Notes under the pieces: generated by a model | Database searches by the model: none | What the model saw: only the letters and a program-made list of their open reading frames with translations | Told to the model about the DNA's origin: nothing | Part shown: piece by piece, positions 24,101 through 34,950 of the stretch | Position numbering within the stretch: the stretch's first letter is position 1 | Layout of the letters: the number at the start of each line of letters is the position of its first letter | NCBI GenBank assembly: GCA_029959085.1 | Contig: JARWIR010000010.1 | Coordinates: 7,771,001-7,835,000 of the forward strand | Length of the DNA: 64,000 bases | Reading direction: 5' to 3' | From: Nemophila menziesii | Taxonomy: Eukaryota > Streptophyta > Magnoliopsida > Boraginales > Hydrophyllaceae | Made by a program: the position numbers and the translations under genes

Positions 24101-24653
24101 TGATTTTTTGCATTTTCTGATATATTTGAATACTTATGAGACATAATTTTGGGTTGTTTTAGATGGAAATTTGGGATTTAATCCTTGATTTAGCATATAT
24201 TGAGTTCTTATTTATTGTTTGAAATTTAATGTGTTTAAGAGCAAGTCGAGGTGGTTTTGTGTTTAAATTGTGTATATATTAGAACATGGATAATCTAGGG
24301 ATGTAAGGATAAACTAAGGACACATCCAATATTATTATAAATATGACCGATAGAAGCCAAGAAGTCAAAAGAATCAATAGAAGTCAAAGCACCAAAACTA
24401 GAAAAACGGATTTGCCAACTTAGAAAAATCACCACAAATAATCGGAAAGGAATATGAGCATACAATTTGGGTAAAAGATAGCCCTTGGACTCTAGTATTT
24501 GTGAGAATAAACGGAGATCAATTCTGAGGTGAGATGAAGAAGTTATCAATATTTTAACAAGATGACTTGAGTTGTCCAGTTTTAGCAAAGAAGACCACAA
24601 GCCACTTTTGACCAAGTTTATGGTCCCTAGACTTATACCTCCAAATTTTAGTA

Positions 24654-24705
<52 letters not shown>

Positions 24706-25600
24706 TATTTTAATATTTATAGACACACTTTTACGTGACATTACTTTTGGAGCAAGCAAGAAGTAAGGAGAATAAGGCAAGAAGCAATACAACACAATTT
24801 TCCTTCTTTGTAATTCTTCTTCTTTCAAACTTTCAGTTATTATTTTATTTTATAGTATGAGATATACTTTTGTTTAGTTTGAAATGATGTATGTAGAACC
24901 CTATACTATACATATTAGGGATTGTTCTTGATTCTTAGGAATTTGCTTAATCAATGTCTAAATTGATTATATTTTATATTATCTTGTATTTTTTTTTTAA
25001 TTCTGATGTACACATATTTAAATAGTATCAATTTATAGATTACACCCGATATGGGGTTTATTGGTAGATGTAGATAATAGTAATGTTTATTTCTTATTGA
25101 ATCAGATGTTTTTGAGAATTCACAAAGCCATGAGTGGATAAAATTAACAAGCACCGAATAGACTTGTTAGTCTATCTAGAAGGAATTCCTATATTTAAAG
25201 GGTATCCACCTAATTCACTCAGAAGAAATTTAGGAGGATGCTAAAGTCTCGGTTAATATAATTATTAGGCATTTCCCTTAATCAACATAAGTTCACTTTA
25301 ATGGATATTTGGTGATTCTAGCAATCCTAGGCTAACTTTACTTTCTGTATTTAATCTTCTTCTGATATTATGTTCTTTAATTTATAATTAACCCTTTACT
25401 TTATTAGTTATTAGAAAATCATCCAACCAATCATATTTTATATATTTTTTTATCGCACTTCTCTCTAATTTAAACTAGACCAAATACACAATTTTAGTCT
25501 ATCAATCCTTGTAGAGAACAAACTTAACTTATTATTTTATTACTTGATGACCTGTACACTTGCAGGGCCTAACCTCCCTTATGTTAATTTAATATCACAC
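24101..25600 (+). mobile_element. Element E LTR (solo or truncated end)
   Basis: It starts TGATTTTTTGC right after a polypurine tract. It contains a TA microsatellite (24655-24695) and a U5-like end with GTAGAGAACAAACTTAACTT and TGACCTGTACACTTGCAGGG. The right border near 25600 is uncertain, and no gag or primer-binding site follows. It is related in layout to the LTR of element D (ending 54031). Confidence 0.5.
24655..24704. repeat. (TA)n-(TG)n microsatellite
   Basis: About 20 TA units are followed by four to five TG units, inside the LTR of element E. It is responsible for the apparent Tyr/Ile-repeat reading frames crossing it on both strands. Confidence 0.95.
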
Positions 25601-26790
25601 TCAGGGAGCTACTAGACTTTCTTTCAAATGTCTATTATGAAACTCTTTTTTAGAAAAATAGTAATTAAGTATTTTCATCATATGTACGGAAAATATTGTA
25701 ATAAAATTGAATTTATAATACATACTAAATATGGAAATCATTACTTCCTTTAGTATATCGAGTAAGTAAGGTACTTGTGGGGATTTTTTCATACTACTAA
25801 CCTAAGGTTCATAGAATCTAAGATTAACAACCCTTACACCCATTAATTTATTACAATGTGCTTGTAGGCCATGACTTTGCATTCGAAAGAGCTCATGTAT
25901 GTATGTATTAGAAGAATGTGAAAAAGAGCCAAAATAAAAAGAATGATGCTTTATGAAAAGAATGGATTATTTAGATGATACCATGTAAGACTAAAAGGAT
26001 TATTTTTTTATTGATGATTGGTGAAAAAATTATGTAACTTAGCATGCATTATCTTACAATAATTCTGAGATTGGTAGTGTGCTATTTGATGGTTCAAGGA
26101 AGCGTGATATAATAAAGACAATGACATTCAAAGAAAGATGGAGAATATGATTATAAATTGAGCTAGAAACCAAAGAGTAGAAAAGATAAGATTGAGTCGA
26201 TCAAGCCATGAAGAACTAGAAGAAAATTGGGGAGATTTGCTATCCTTAAGGAGTTTATCAAAGACGAATAGATGTGTGGCATCGATAAAAGGGTAGATGA
26301 AGATCGGTGATAAGAAGAAGAAGCTTGAAAGAGCAAAAATGATGAGCGAGTTCAGGAGAGTTATGGTGATACTAAGAAGATGGAGAAGATAAAGATAGAG
26401 CTTGAGGTGAAGAAAAGGATGATCGAAATAGAGGAGTCAGACCTCCAAATGAGAAACTAGACGGAGTGCCTACATTAGTTAGAAAACTGGGTTGAGAAAG
26501 AGTAGACACCCGGACTTCTGAGAAAAATACTAGGCATAAGGCCTAAACTAATTGGAGATTGGAGATGTGAAAAATTGAAGACCAGTCCTACGAGAAGCAT
26601 ACTAGGAGGAATGCCTAAACCTGTTGAAGGATGAGTTGAGAACAAGAACACCAAATTTTTCAAGCAAGAGAAAAATAGATTCCCAAGAACTTCATGAGCA
26701 AACATGGGGACTTGACCTAAAGTGCTGAGCAAGAAATCCAAAGTTCGGATATACATTCATATTTAAAATTTGTATATCGTATAAGAAAAT
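25601..26790. other. Unassigned sequence
   Basis: No convincing gene. The stretch 26080-26470 is purine-rich on the plus strand and can be read as charged peptide pieces, but with frequent stops. A 93-codon minus frame at 26475-26756 has no recognisable motif and is likely an effect of that composition. Confidence 0.4.
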
Positions 26791-27537
26791 ATTTGTTATT
26801 GTACTAGCTGGCAAAGAGTTGTTAGAGACACGGAACTGGACATCCAATCCAAAAGATGCGTACATCCAAGAAACTCAAATTGCAACCAACTAGAAAGAGA
26901 CACATGGCCAGAAACGTTGGAGTGAATTTTCCTATAATGGAGGCACTATGGAACTCCATTATTTGTCTATTTCTTTCCATACGTTAATAGTTTTTAAAAA
27001 ACTACATATAGAAGCGACCCAAAGTAATATTCCTCAAATATTGATTTGTATGTCACTAGTACACATTCATATTTGTATCCTACTCATATAGGAGATTAGT
27101 GGCTAAGATAGGTATATTAGGAGATAATCGTCAAACTTATGGTTTGTTCTTGGTCTACTAAAGAGGAGGTTCTTCATAGACAGTACTAGATTGAGGGAGA
27201 TCTAGTGTAGGAAAACATTTACTTTGAAGTCTTAACGTAGTTGAAGTGGTAGATCAGGGTAAATATTGTCTATTAACCCTTGTGTGGTGATACACTAGAG
27301 AAGGTTTCATGGGATTGTGAAGTGGTACATCGAGAGTGGATATTGCCGGCTTTCTTTCCTAGTGCTGGAGATAACACTAGTGTTCCTTAGAAGGGTGATT
27401 TCAAAGAGGGTGAAAGGCTTTGTAGTCTCACCTAAAGTGACACAAGGAGTTCTATTGGAGAAGTTTAAATTTTTAAGGGGTCTCTACCTTAGGTAATGGA
27501 TGTAGGAAAACCAAACCGATATAAATAACATGTTGGA

Positions 27538-27578
<41 letters not shown>

Positions 27579-28030
27579 TATTTAATATTTACATGCCCTT
27601 TAGTATAATATTTTACTTTACTTTGGTTATATTGTAAGACTTAGAATCTTGTCTACTTATCCACCTACAGTTAGATGGAGAATTCTTACTCATATATCTT
27701 ATCTCTAAGTGTATCTATGTCTAATTATCTAAATTCCTCCAAAGCTTGGACCTTTAGGTAAAATCAAGTGTCAGATTTCGAGTTAGATTTTATAATTCTG
27801 CATTATCCTATACACCTCCTCCTGTCTTGGACATATTATTGCGTTTTGAATTGGTATTTAATCTTAGTTATAATATTTATTGTGCTTAATTACATATAAA
27901 GTTTAGTCTGACGCAGAATCTTACAAATCAGAATGAACAAGTGCTACTAGTCCTTCATTCCTTGTAGGTACAATTCTCACATTTTAAGAAGGTTTATGGA
28001 GGTGATTCCGAGATCACTCGAATAATTTTG
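26791..28030 (+). mobile_element. Possible decayed copia-type LTR and leader
   Basis: It precedes a copia-like Gag fragment. The stretch 27450-27530 (TAATGGATGTAGGAAAACCA, then AACCGATATAAATAACATG) resembles the U5 part of large plant copia LTRs, where similar wording is common. No clean LTR border or initiator-Met primer site (TGGTATCAGA) is visible. The assignment is weak. Confidence 0.3.
27541..27575. repeat. (CT)17 microsatellite
   Basis: Thirty-five bases of pure CT repeat. Confidence 0.98.
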
Positions 28031-28039
28031 TAAAAAAAA

Positions 28040-28830
28040 ATAAAGATGACTCGCGTCCACGAGAAAGTGACTACTCGCTTGGGCTACTAGACAGTGTTGT
28101 TTTAAATAGTCACTCAAGAAGAGTAGAAGAAGAAGATGAGGGAAGAAGAAGAGGAAGCAATTATCATGCTTCTAAAGCTTACACGACTGATAACATCGAT
28201 GAGATATATTATAATCCTTACTCTTATATAGATAACTTGGAATATAATAAAGATGCTTTTGGTTCACTACAAAAAGACTTAATGCTCCCTATATCGGAGA
28301 AAAATCGTGTTGATAGATTGCAAGATGAGCAAATGAGGTATCTTACAATTATAAGAAAATGTTAAAGGACTTTCAAACTCGAGTTAAACCCTTTGATAAA
28401 TTCATTTTCAATGAATATAAAAAAGATATCTTGATCAAAAATAACTTTTTGGAAAAGGAGATTGAAGATCTTAATATCAACATCTCAAAATTTACTAGAG
28501 GTCGAGATAGTTTGAATTACATTTTGAGTATGCAAAGAGTGCCCTTTTGAAAAACATGGAATTGGATATGAGCCTTCTTTTAATCAAAAGGATTCAAAAA
28601 TCATTCTTATAATGGCATCCAATTTTAATCTTGCATCTTCAACCTCGATCAATACGACCCCTATATTATGCATGTATTTGAAAAAAGGGTGGTCATGAAT
28701 CTTTGTATGCTCGTTGCAAGAAATAATTAAAAATTGATCAAAGAGGCCAAGCAAACAAACACCCAAATGGGTTGTTAAAAGGCATAATCCAGATTCAACG
28801 AATTAGCTACAAATAAAGAAGGAGTGTGCA
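28040..28830 (+). pseudogene. Copia-type Gag C-terminal fragment
   Basis: Pieces in two or three plus frames read EKEIEDLNINISKFTRGRDS, LNYILSMQRVPFEKHGIGYE, then a decayed knuckle (GGHESLYARC) and KWVVKRHNPDSTN. This order (coiled coil, 'LxxxLxxQR...GLGY' motif, CCHC knuckle, W-V-x-K) is typical of plant copia Gag of the Sirevirus type. The upstream part YTTDNIDEIYYNPYSYIDN may be its N-terminal region. It is broken by stops at 28364 and beyond. No pol follows. Confidence 0.55.
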
Positions 28831-28875
28831 TCGATAAGGAGTATACAATCCACACATACACCAAGTAATACTAGA

Positions 28876-28893
28876 CCCCCCCCCCCCCCCCCC
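28876..28893. repeat. C18 homopolymer
   Basis: Eighteen consecutive C residues between the copia fragment and a T-rich stretch. Length could be affected by sequencing error. Confidence 0.9.
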
Positions 28894-29284
28894 TTTATTT
28901 TTATTTATTTTTTGTTATTTTATTTCTTTTTATTTTGTGTGCTTTAATCTTATTTTAAGTAGTGTTAATCTCATTTTTCTTAACTTTTAGTTAATCTATT
29001 TTGTTTTCTTTTATCTTTTTAGAACGGTTACTCGTGTTGTAATAAGGGTTAGTAACATTCTTTAAGTATCCTTAAAATAATAGACATGCTTAAAAATACC
29101 CGTAAGATATCCTCCCTACTTTTATCGGATATCACATTTACTATTTAGGCCTTTATGATTCATTTTCCTCCGTACCAAGAACTAACAATCCCGATAGACT
29201 CTAAACTGCCATCTGTTGCACTAAGGCTGAAAATCTTAAGGTTTTCCAAAATGAATACCAATTTGTTTTTAACTTCCTCAACCT
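28894..29284. other. Unassigned T-rich sequence
   Basis: No gene or paired repeat recognised. Confidence 0.5.
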
Positions 29285-29475
29285 TAGGGGTGAGTAAAAC
29301 AAAATAAAAAAAAACAGAACCGATCCAAAAAACCGCAAAACTCAAACTGGAAAAAACAAAAACCAACGAAACCGTTCGGTTCGGTATAAAATTTTAAAAA
29401 CCGAAAATGTTCGGTTCGGTACGGTTTTTCTATGCTAAACCAAACTGAAAAACCGAACCGAAAAAAGTACAAAAA
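29285..29475. mobile_element. hAT-like left arm with CGGTTCGGT repeats
   Basis: It begins TAGGGGTGAGTAAAAC and then carries repeated CCGTTCGGTTCGGTA and AACCGAACCG motifs. This terminus plus subterminal repeats resembles the ends of plant non-autonomous hAT elements. No matching right arm lies nearby; the only one in the window is at 52165-52335. The 8 bases flanking the two ends (CTCAACCT and CACTATAT) do not match. Confidence 0.5.
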
Positions 29476-29607
29476 TTAAGACATTCTTGAATTTAATTTA
29501 TATTCTTGAAGTAATTATAACAATGGGATACAAAATACAGTAATTTTTTAAAACAAAAATCTATATTATATTTCGAAGTTTTTCCTACGGTCTGGATTTA
29601 TCCACTT

Positions 29608-29706
29608 AAGTGGTGGCCAGGATCGATTCTAGAAAAACATAAGTGGTGGCCAAGATCGATTCTGGCAAAACATAAGTGGTGGCCAGGATTGATTCTGGCC
29701 CCACTT
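29608..29706. repeat. 33-bp tandem repeat, three copies
   Basis: AAGTGGTGGCCAGGATCGAT starts at 29608, 29641 and 29674. The copies differ at a few positions. A T18-20 run follows. No function is evident. Confidence 0.9.
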
Positions 29707-29816
29707 TTTTTTTTTTTTTTTTAACACATAACACGTCTAAAACCAAAGAATACAAAATAAATAAAAAAAACCAAAACCCTCATTTCATTCTCCTATCTCG
29801 AAACCCTAACTCAATC

Positions 29817-30151
29817 TTCTCCAGAGCCGCTCTCCAACTTCATCCACACAAACGACGATGGAAGACCATTCTCCACCTCCGCATCACCGCTAGAAGACCA
29901 CTCTCCACCACCGCTCGAAGACCATTCTCCACCATCACGGATTCGAACCCCTCAGCTGTTCCAACTTCATCCACACAAACGGCGATGGAAGACCATTCTC
30001 CACCATTCTCCACCACCGCTCGAAGACCATTCTCCACCGCCGCTCAAAGACCATTCTCCATATGTTGTATCAGCCATTACATACAACTTTATATCTGATC
30101 GTAGCTTCTTCCGTAAACATCCTTCAATAACTCATTTGGGAACTATCAAGG
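29817..30151 (+). other. Exon-like stretch with internal duplication and splice-donor-like end
   Basis: A 140-codon plus frame (29676-30098) crosses a duplicated segment: CTTCATCCACACAAACG at about 29839 and 29965, each followed by GATGGAAGACCATTCTCC. The peptide is low-complexity (ARRPFSTTA-like). Past the frame end the sequence reaches ACTATCAAG/GTAAGATT near 30151, a good donor consensus. It may be a captured 5' exon, but no homologue is recognised. Confidence 0.35.
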
Positions 30152-30426
30152 TAAGATTCAAATTTAAAATTCATTAATTAATTTTTGGGTATAGATTCGA
30201 GTAGAGCTTACAGTCTCAATTTTTGGGTATAGATTCAAACTCCATCTAGATTTCTTTTTTGGTCTTTGTTCGAATGCAGAGTGCGAAGAGAATGAATTTA
30301 GGATAATAACACGATTTTGCACTGCCCTTGATCGCAGCTAATAAAATGAGCACTTCAGATTATAAGGAATAGGAGAATGAGATATCACATCCTTTGCGTG
30401 AGTGTTTAAATTAAGGGTGAATGCCC

Positions 30427-30567
30427 ATTAACCACCTGCCACCTTAGTCACTTGCCCATAAAAGGCACTTAAGGTAAATATACCTTAATGCCCTTAGCCC
30501 AATAACCACCTGCCACCTTAGCCACTTGCCCATAAAAGGCACTTAAGGTAAATATACCTTAATGCTT
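30427..30567. repeat. 74-bp direct repeat, two copies, inside MULE left end
   Basis: TAACCACCTGCCACCTTAG starts at 30429 and again at 30503. Both copies include CACTTGCCCATAAAAGGCAC and TTAAGGTAAATATACCTTAA, the latter itself palindromic. The second copy duplicates most of the terminal inverted repeat. Confidence 0.9.
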
Positions 30568-30590
30568 ACTGCTGTCGACTGCGGCTGCCA

Positions 30591-31114
30591 AGGGCGAGTA
30601 GTGGACTTGTGCAAGTACAATTTTTGTCAAGGGCGAGTAATGGGAGTGTTTCCCACAACTCGTGCAAATACACTTTTGTACTGTATGGGCTAATGTTGAG
30701 TAATGGGAGTGTTTCCCACAACTCGTGCAAGTACACTTTTGTACTGTATGGACTAATGTTGAGTAATGGGAGTGTTTCCCACAACTCGTGCAAGTACATT
30801 TTTGTACTTGTGGACTAAATGTTGAGTTCTGGGATAGATTCCCACAACTCGTGCAAGTACACTTTTGTACTTGTGGGCTAATGTTGAGTAGTGGGAATGT
30901 TTCCCAGCACTCGTGCAAGTACACTTTTGTACTTGTGGGCTAATGTTGAGTTATGGGAATGTTTCCCACAACTCGTGCAAGTACACTTTTGTACTTGTGG
31001 GCTAATGTTGAGTAGTGGGAATGTTTCCCAGCACTCGTGCAAGTACACTTTTGTACTTGTGGGCTAATGTTGAGTTATGGGAATGTTTCCCACAACTCGT
31101 GCAAGTACACTTTT
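30591..31114. repeat. 62-63-bp minisatellite, about eight units, two hairpins per unit
   Basis: Unit starts are at 30635, 30698, 30761, 30824, 30886, 30948, 31010 and 31072 (partial), with a degenerate unit at 30591. Each unit holds two inverted repeats: TGGGAATGTTTCCCA and CAAGTACACTTTTGTACTTG (in the three leftmost units variation weakens the second). The last four units alternate between two variants (CAGCACTCG and CACAACTCG), giving a 124-bp higher-order repeat. Apparent reading frames across it are products of the periodicity. Confidence 0.95.
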
Positions 31115-31823
31115 GCCGCTTCATCATTTGTTTTTTTATTTTTTAATATGTTTTGTTTGCATAAATCAATCAATGTATGGCACTATGTGCTCTCTAGCAT
31201 CCAACTCAGTAACATGCTTAATTACGCGCTTTTCTATTTTATAATTCAAAAAAAAAAAGTGTATCTATATCTACAGTAATTAATAAAAACTTAAAGAGAT
31301 TATAAATTCGCTAATTTACTTGGGTCGCAGCGAAAAGAATTTTTCAACATCTGCCAAAATAAATTAAGAAATAATTACCAAAAAATATGATTGTTAGTAT
31401 TTGAACATTTAAAATCCAATTTCAAATAAATTACCAAAAACGTAAAATAATAATTAATTTTGAATTATATTAAATAATAATTATATGATATATATGTTGA
31501 TTATTATAATATATAATTTTCACCAGTGGTTAACGCTTTAATCAACCCAGCTCTTTGCCCCTTATAGTCTTTGAAGGAGGGAAAATTTGGAGACGGCTGT
31601 TGGGGTGGGTAAAATAGGAAAGAAAAAAAAAGGAGTGCCTTTTATGGGCAAGAAGAAAGCGGCAGGGGTGGGGAGGCATTAATTCTAATTTGAGGTGTTT
31701 CTTGGGCAATAATCCTTAAATTAATTACCGATTATTAATTTATATACATTATTGTTTTTGGGTTAATTTATAGGCGTAAAAGCTTGGTAGTTTCAACTTT
31801 TGACTAGAGATTTTTGTTTTCAG

Positions 31824-32056
31824 GGATCATTAAAATGCTTTAAAAGTGGAGGAAACATGGTGAGTTTCGGACAATCATCAGGTATACCAGAACCAGTAAA
31901 TTTGCCTGTGCTTGGACCTTGGAGCAAAATCTCTGTTCTTGACAAGGCTATCTATGATGCATTACAATCAGACACGCGATGAACTACTCAGAAGTGCTGG
32001 AGAAGTATTTGCTAATGTAGCATCAGGTGTATTAAACGTGCGTGTAAATCCTCGAG
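31824..32056 (+). pseudogene. Captured exon of quinone oxidoreductase (zeta-crystallin-like)
   Basis: An acceptor-like TTTTGTTTTCAG precedes GSLKCFKSGGNMVSFGQSSG, which matches the C-terminal part of plant NADPH:quinone oxidoreductases of the medium-chain dehydrogenase family as I remember it. After a one-base shift following ALQSDTR the frame continues LLRSAGEVFANVASGVLNVR, again that family. It ends at CCTCGAG/GTACAA, a donor-like site. A middle segment is missing or altered (LGPWSKISVLDKAIY). It cannot make an enzyme. Confidence 0.65.
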
Positions 32057-32138
32057 GTACAATTCTATAATTTTACACTTTTTTTGATAATTTTTTTAGG
32101 TGAATTTTGACTTTTTAGGTTTTGATTATTATTTTTAG

Positions 32139-32448
32139 ATGGAAGGAATAGTAAAGAATTTGGCAGCGTCAGGGGATCATGATAAGATAACAGCTGTAAT
32201 TAAGCTTTTGACCGAGGAATATACCTACTCCCCACAGGCTAATCATCGGAAAGTAAGCTTTAATCCGAGTGAATATAGGAAATATGTATGTTTTCCTTTT
32301 ATATATCTCTTGAAAGTTATTCTTTTGGGATGTTAGTTTTAGATTTTTTCTTTGTTTTTTGTTTTTAGTGGTTTTAATTTATTAAAAATGTTTGAATTTT
32401 AAGGGAGGATTGATAGGATTAGCAGCTGCAACAGTGGGATTAACAACT
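32139..32448 (+). pseudogene. VAC14: Captured VAC14-like fragment, two exons with intron kept
   Basis: The first exon (32139-32252) reads EGIVKNLAASGDHDKITAVI and ends SPQANHRK at GGAAA/GTAAGC. An intron of about 151 bp ends in AAG, and the second exon (32404-32448) reads GGLIGLAAATVGLTT. This is the N-terminal HEAT-repeat region of plant VAC14, a scaffold of the PI3P 5-kinase complex on endosome and vacuole membranes. Similarity stops abruptly at 32448. Exon order and phase are preserved, so it was copied from genomic DNA, not from processed mRNA. Confidence 0.75.
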
Positions 32449-32760
32449 TTTTGGAGAGTTTTTTGGTGCTATTTTCAAAGTTTGCCTATTGGAAATTAAA
32501 TAGAGCATCAAATGCATTTCATGCTGGTCTTGAGGTATAATAATAATATAATAATTTATGTTTTGCATTATCAATTAGTTTGTAAGATTAACCCTTTTGT
32601 TCCATTAATTCAACAAGATTGTTATATCGTATGATTTTTACATCTAATTGATTATCATGTGTTTTTTCATTTTCCAGCCCCAAGGAATGCCCCTGATGCT
32701 AGCCAGATTCAATCAGGAGAAGATAAATACCAACACGTTGTTTATGCTTAGCAAGTGTTT
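32449..32760 (+). pseudogene. Exon-like pieces of an unrecognised gene
   Basis: After the VAC14 break an open stretch reads KFAYWKLNRASNAFHAGLE and ends at TTGAG/GTATAA (32534). A second piece begins after TTTTTTCATTTTCCAG at 32678 and reads PRNAPDASQIQSGEDKYQHV before a stop. Both have splice-like borders and could be consecutive exons of one source gene. I do not recognise it. Confidence 0.4.
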
Positions 32761-33589
32761 GATAACGGTTTCAACTGAAAGTACATTTGATAACTTGATA
32801 GCTGTATCTAATTTTATGTTTGTCTCTAAAAGCTATTTCGAATGTGCATTCTCAATATGTTTTATTTTGCAAAAATAGTATTTGTAGGCTGCAGCTAAAG
32901 CTATAATTAAGTGAATTATGTAATATTTGCAAAGGCATTTAAAAATTTTATGCTGAAAGAAAGTGAAGTATTCTTCGTTTAAGGTTGCAATATTAGGAAG
33001 CTGTGATCAGTATATCTTAATGAAAAAAGGTTGAATTGCACCATTGGTTCCGTGTTATGTGTGTGCTACCGTGCAAATTGATATACTCCAGCTTATCAAT
33101 TTTGATTTATTTTGTTGTTTGTATGAATAATTAGTTGCTGACTAATAGTGCAATTAAGTTAACTGAATTGACTCGAAAAATTCATATTCGTAGTGCATTA
33201 TTTCCTTAATGTAAGGACATATGGTAAAATATAGGTTAATTTGTATAATATAGGACTAATAGTGCAATTAACTCAAAATATTAATACTGATAGTGCGTTT
33301 TTATCAAAGTTCTGTTATTTTTCTTCCTCCTGGAGGTCTTTTATTTAAATGTTGCTACTTTCTGGACTTCTGGACTTGGAGTACTTATCTCAAATTTATG
33401 TCCTGGAGCTCTGGGCTCTGTTTTTAATTTTAACTAGCAATCATTCATATTTATAACAGACCACATCTCATTTTTCCATATAACTAGAGCTGGAAAAAAT
33501 CACTACTACTTGGAGGACTTTTAGTGAAATTAACTCATAATATAGGACTGTTAATTTGAAGTAAAGTAGAAGTATCATCATTTATGCAG
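32761..33589. other. Unassigned, intron-like AT-rich sequence
   Basis: No gene or repeat recognised. It ends in TTTATGCAG, an acceptor-like site. Confidence 0.4.
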
Positions 33590-33921
33590 GGGCTAGCTAT
33601 GCAATTAATGGAAATATAGGGCCTAAAATTGATGATTGGATAGCTACAAGGGTCGCTGCTTTTCCGAAAAGCAATGCTCTTGAGTGCCTTTTCATAGATG
33701 GTTTACTTAGCCTGGGAGTTACTACTTTGGATCTCAATTATTCAAGGACCAAAACTCAATTTATGGGCCCCACAGGAGTGAGTTCTTCCTCAGCTGTAAC
33801 TACTACAATGACAAGTTTAAACGATAAGAAAGCTGAGTTGATGACAAATACTCTTTTTAAACCTGTAACCGAGGTGTATCACTTGCATTATATGCTCGAG
33901 AAAATGGGCCATGTATTGTAA
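33590..33921 (+). pseudogene. Exon-like open frame of an unrecognised gene
   Basis: Directly after an acceptor-like TTATGCAG a single open frame reads GNIGPKIDDWIATRVAAFPK, CLFIDGLLSLGVTTLDL, GVSSSSAVTTTMTSLNDKKA and KPVTEVYHLHYMLEKMGHVL, then stops. The composition looks like real protein. The source gene is not recognised. Its orientation agrees with the flanking captured fragments. Confidence 0.4.
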
Positions 33922-34243
33922 AGCTTCCAATTCACCTTCAAATTATACAAATTATAAAGCTCCGAACAAAAAAAAAAAAGAGAAAAAGAATGCATTGCTT
34001 TCTTAAGCTTCTAAGCACACGAGCTGTAAAAAAACCCGATTTCAACTGACCAAAACTCCAATTGAAAATTCATTTTTAAATAAATTCTTTCCACAAATTA
34101 CCCACCAGTCCTCCATTGCACCCCAGGTGTTCGACAAAAGTTATAAGTTATATTATGATTATATTTTTCTATTGTTTTCTTTTCAAAGAATTATTGAGGT
34201 TTGTTAAATTATGGTGCTTTATAACCATTAATTTCTGATTCAG

Positions 34244-34308
34244 CTGCTATTCAAAGTTTAGAGAGGCAGAGGCTTTACGAATAGCAAATTGAGCAGTTGG
34301 GTAATTTT
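34244..34308 (+). pseudogene. Captured SNF7 (ESCRT-III, VPS32-like) exon fragment
   Basis: After ATTTCTGATTCAG the frame reads AAIQSLERQRLYE, a stop, then QIEQLGNF. This agrees with the plant SNF7/VPS32 segment containing KKLYEQQIEQLGNF as I remember it; the stop is a CAG-to-TAG change. SNF7 proteins polymerise on endosomal membranes in multivesicular-body sorting. Only about 22 codons are present, so the assignment rests on a short match. Confidence 0.55.
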
Positions 34309-34375
34309 GCGTGGTGTTGGATTTTTTGAGGAGGAGGAAACTGTGGTTAGTAATGGTGAATCTGAGGTATCTAAG
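34309..34375 (+). pseudogene. Short exon-like piece, unrecognised
   Basis: In a frame different from SNF7 it reads RGVGFFEEEETVVSNGESEV and ends at TCTAAG/GTTAGT, donor-like. It appears fused to the SNF7 piece with no intron, as expected if two fragments were joined during capture. Confidence 0.35.
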
Positions 34376-34748
34376 GTTAGTTGTACGTTTTTGCAGAGAG
34401 TATAGTAAGGTACTGTTTTTATGGAGTTAATTGCACTATAGGTCCCTATATTTTTTTAAATGTGATCGTTGTTAATCTATGAGAGAAGTTACTTCTGAAA
34501 ACTTGGGGATGGAGCATAAGTGTATAAATAAGAATTACGGGGCAAGATAAACTTTCCAAAAATCGCCAGGTCATATAATATGAGTATGGTGTTTGAAAAA
34601 ATTTGTAATAGTTTTTCTTTTCTAGAATCTAATTAATTACCAGAATCAGTCCATGGAGTTGTCGAAAGTTCATAGGTATTTAAGGTCGACTCTCCGGATA
34701 GTTCAGTTGAATTAATTTTATTTTTAATTTTTGTACTAATTCTTTTCA

Positions 34749-34950
34749 GCAGGTAATGCAGTTGATAAAGCAGCTAAAGTAACTGCTCTTTGTGATGATC
34801 CATGACTTAAACCACCTCATTTTGGAGTAACAGTAGATGATTTAAACGTCTTATGTAATGCAGTTAAAGCTGAAGCTCTTTACCTGCTTTCAGTTAAATT
34901 TATCAGAAACTTGAAATTAAATACTGAAAAAAATGATTCTGGAGAGAGTT
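34749..34950 (+). pseudogene. Exon-like piece, unrecognised
   Basis: After TTCTTTTCAG the frame reads NAVDKAAKVTALCDDP, a stop, then LKPPHFGVTVDDLNVLCNAV and KAEALYLLSVKFIRNLKL. It looks like a real protein segment with one nonsense change (TGG-to-TGA likely). The source is not recognised. Confidence 0.4.

Larger units (their letters stand above)
30415..31715. mobile_element. Non-autonomous Mutator-like element (MULE), 1.3 kb
   Basis: A perfect 9-bp duplication TTAAATTAA flanks it (30406-30414 and 31716-31724), the length typical of Mutator-like insertion. The ends are inverted and similar: GGGTGAATGCCCATTAACCA on the left, the complement of GGATTATTGCCCAAGAAACA on the right. An inner inverted pair, CTTGCCCATAAAAGGCACT (about 30460) against its complement (31634-31652), extends the repeat. 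No transposase is encoded. The interior is a minisatellite plus AT-rich DNA. Confidence 0.8.

Noticed and set aside
24295..24828. 177-codon minus frame with an Ile/Tyr repeat
   Set aside because: It crosses the TA microsatellite inside an LTR. The repeat and LTR sequence explain it.
26475..26756. 93-codon hydrophobic minus frame as a gene
   Set aside because: It is the complement of a purine-rich decayed stretch with no motif and no promoter or RNA evidence.
30559..30924. Repeat-protein reading frames (CTCTSCGN-like) over the minisatellite
   Set aside because: Open frames appear on both strands because the unit length is often a multiple of three. There is no start context or conservation evidence.
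30591..31114. CRISPR-like array
   Set aside because: The units are contiguous 62-63-bp repeats without unique spacers, in a plant transposon. It is a minisatellite.
31800..34950. A functional multi-exon host gene
   Set aside because: Pieces match different unrelated proteins and contain frameshifts and stops, so a transduplicated mosaic fits better.
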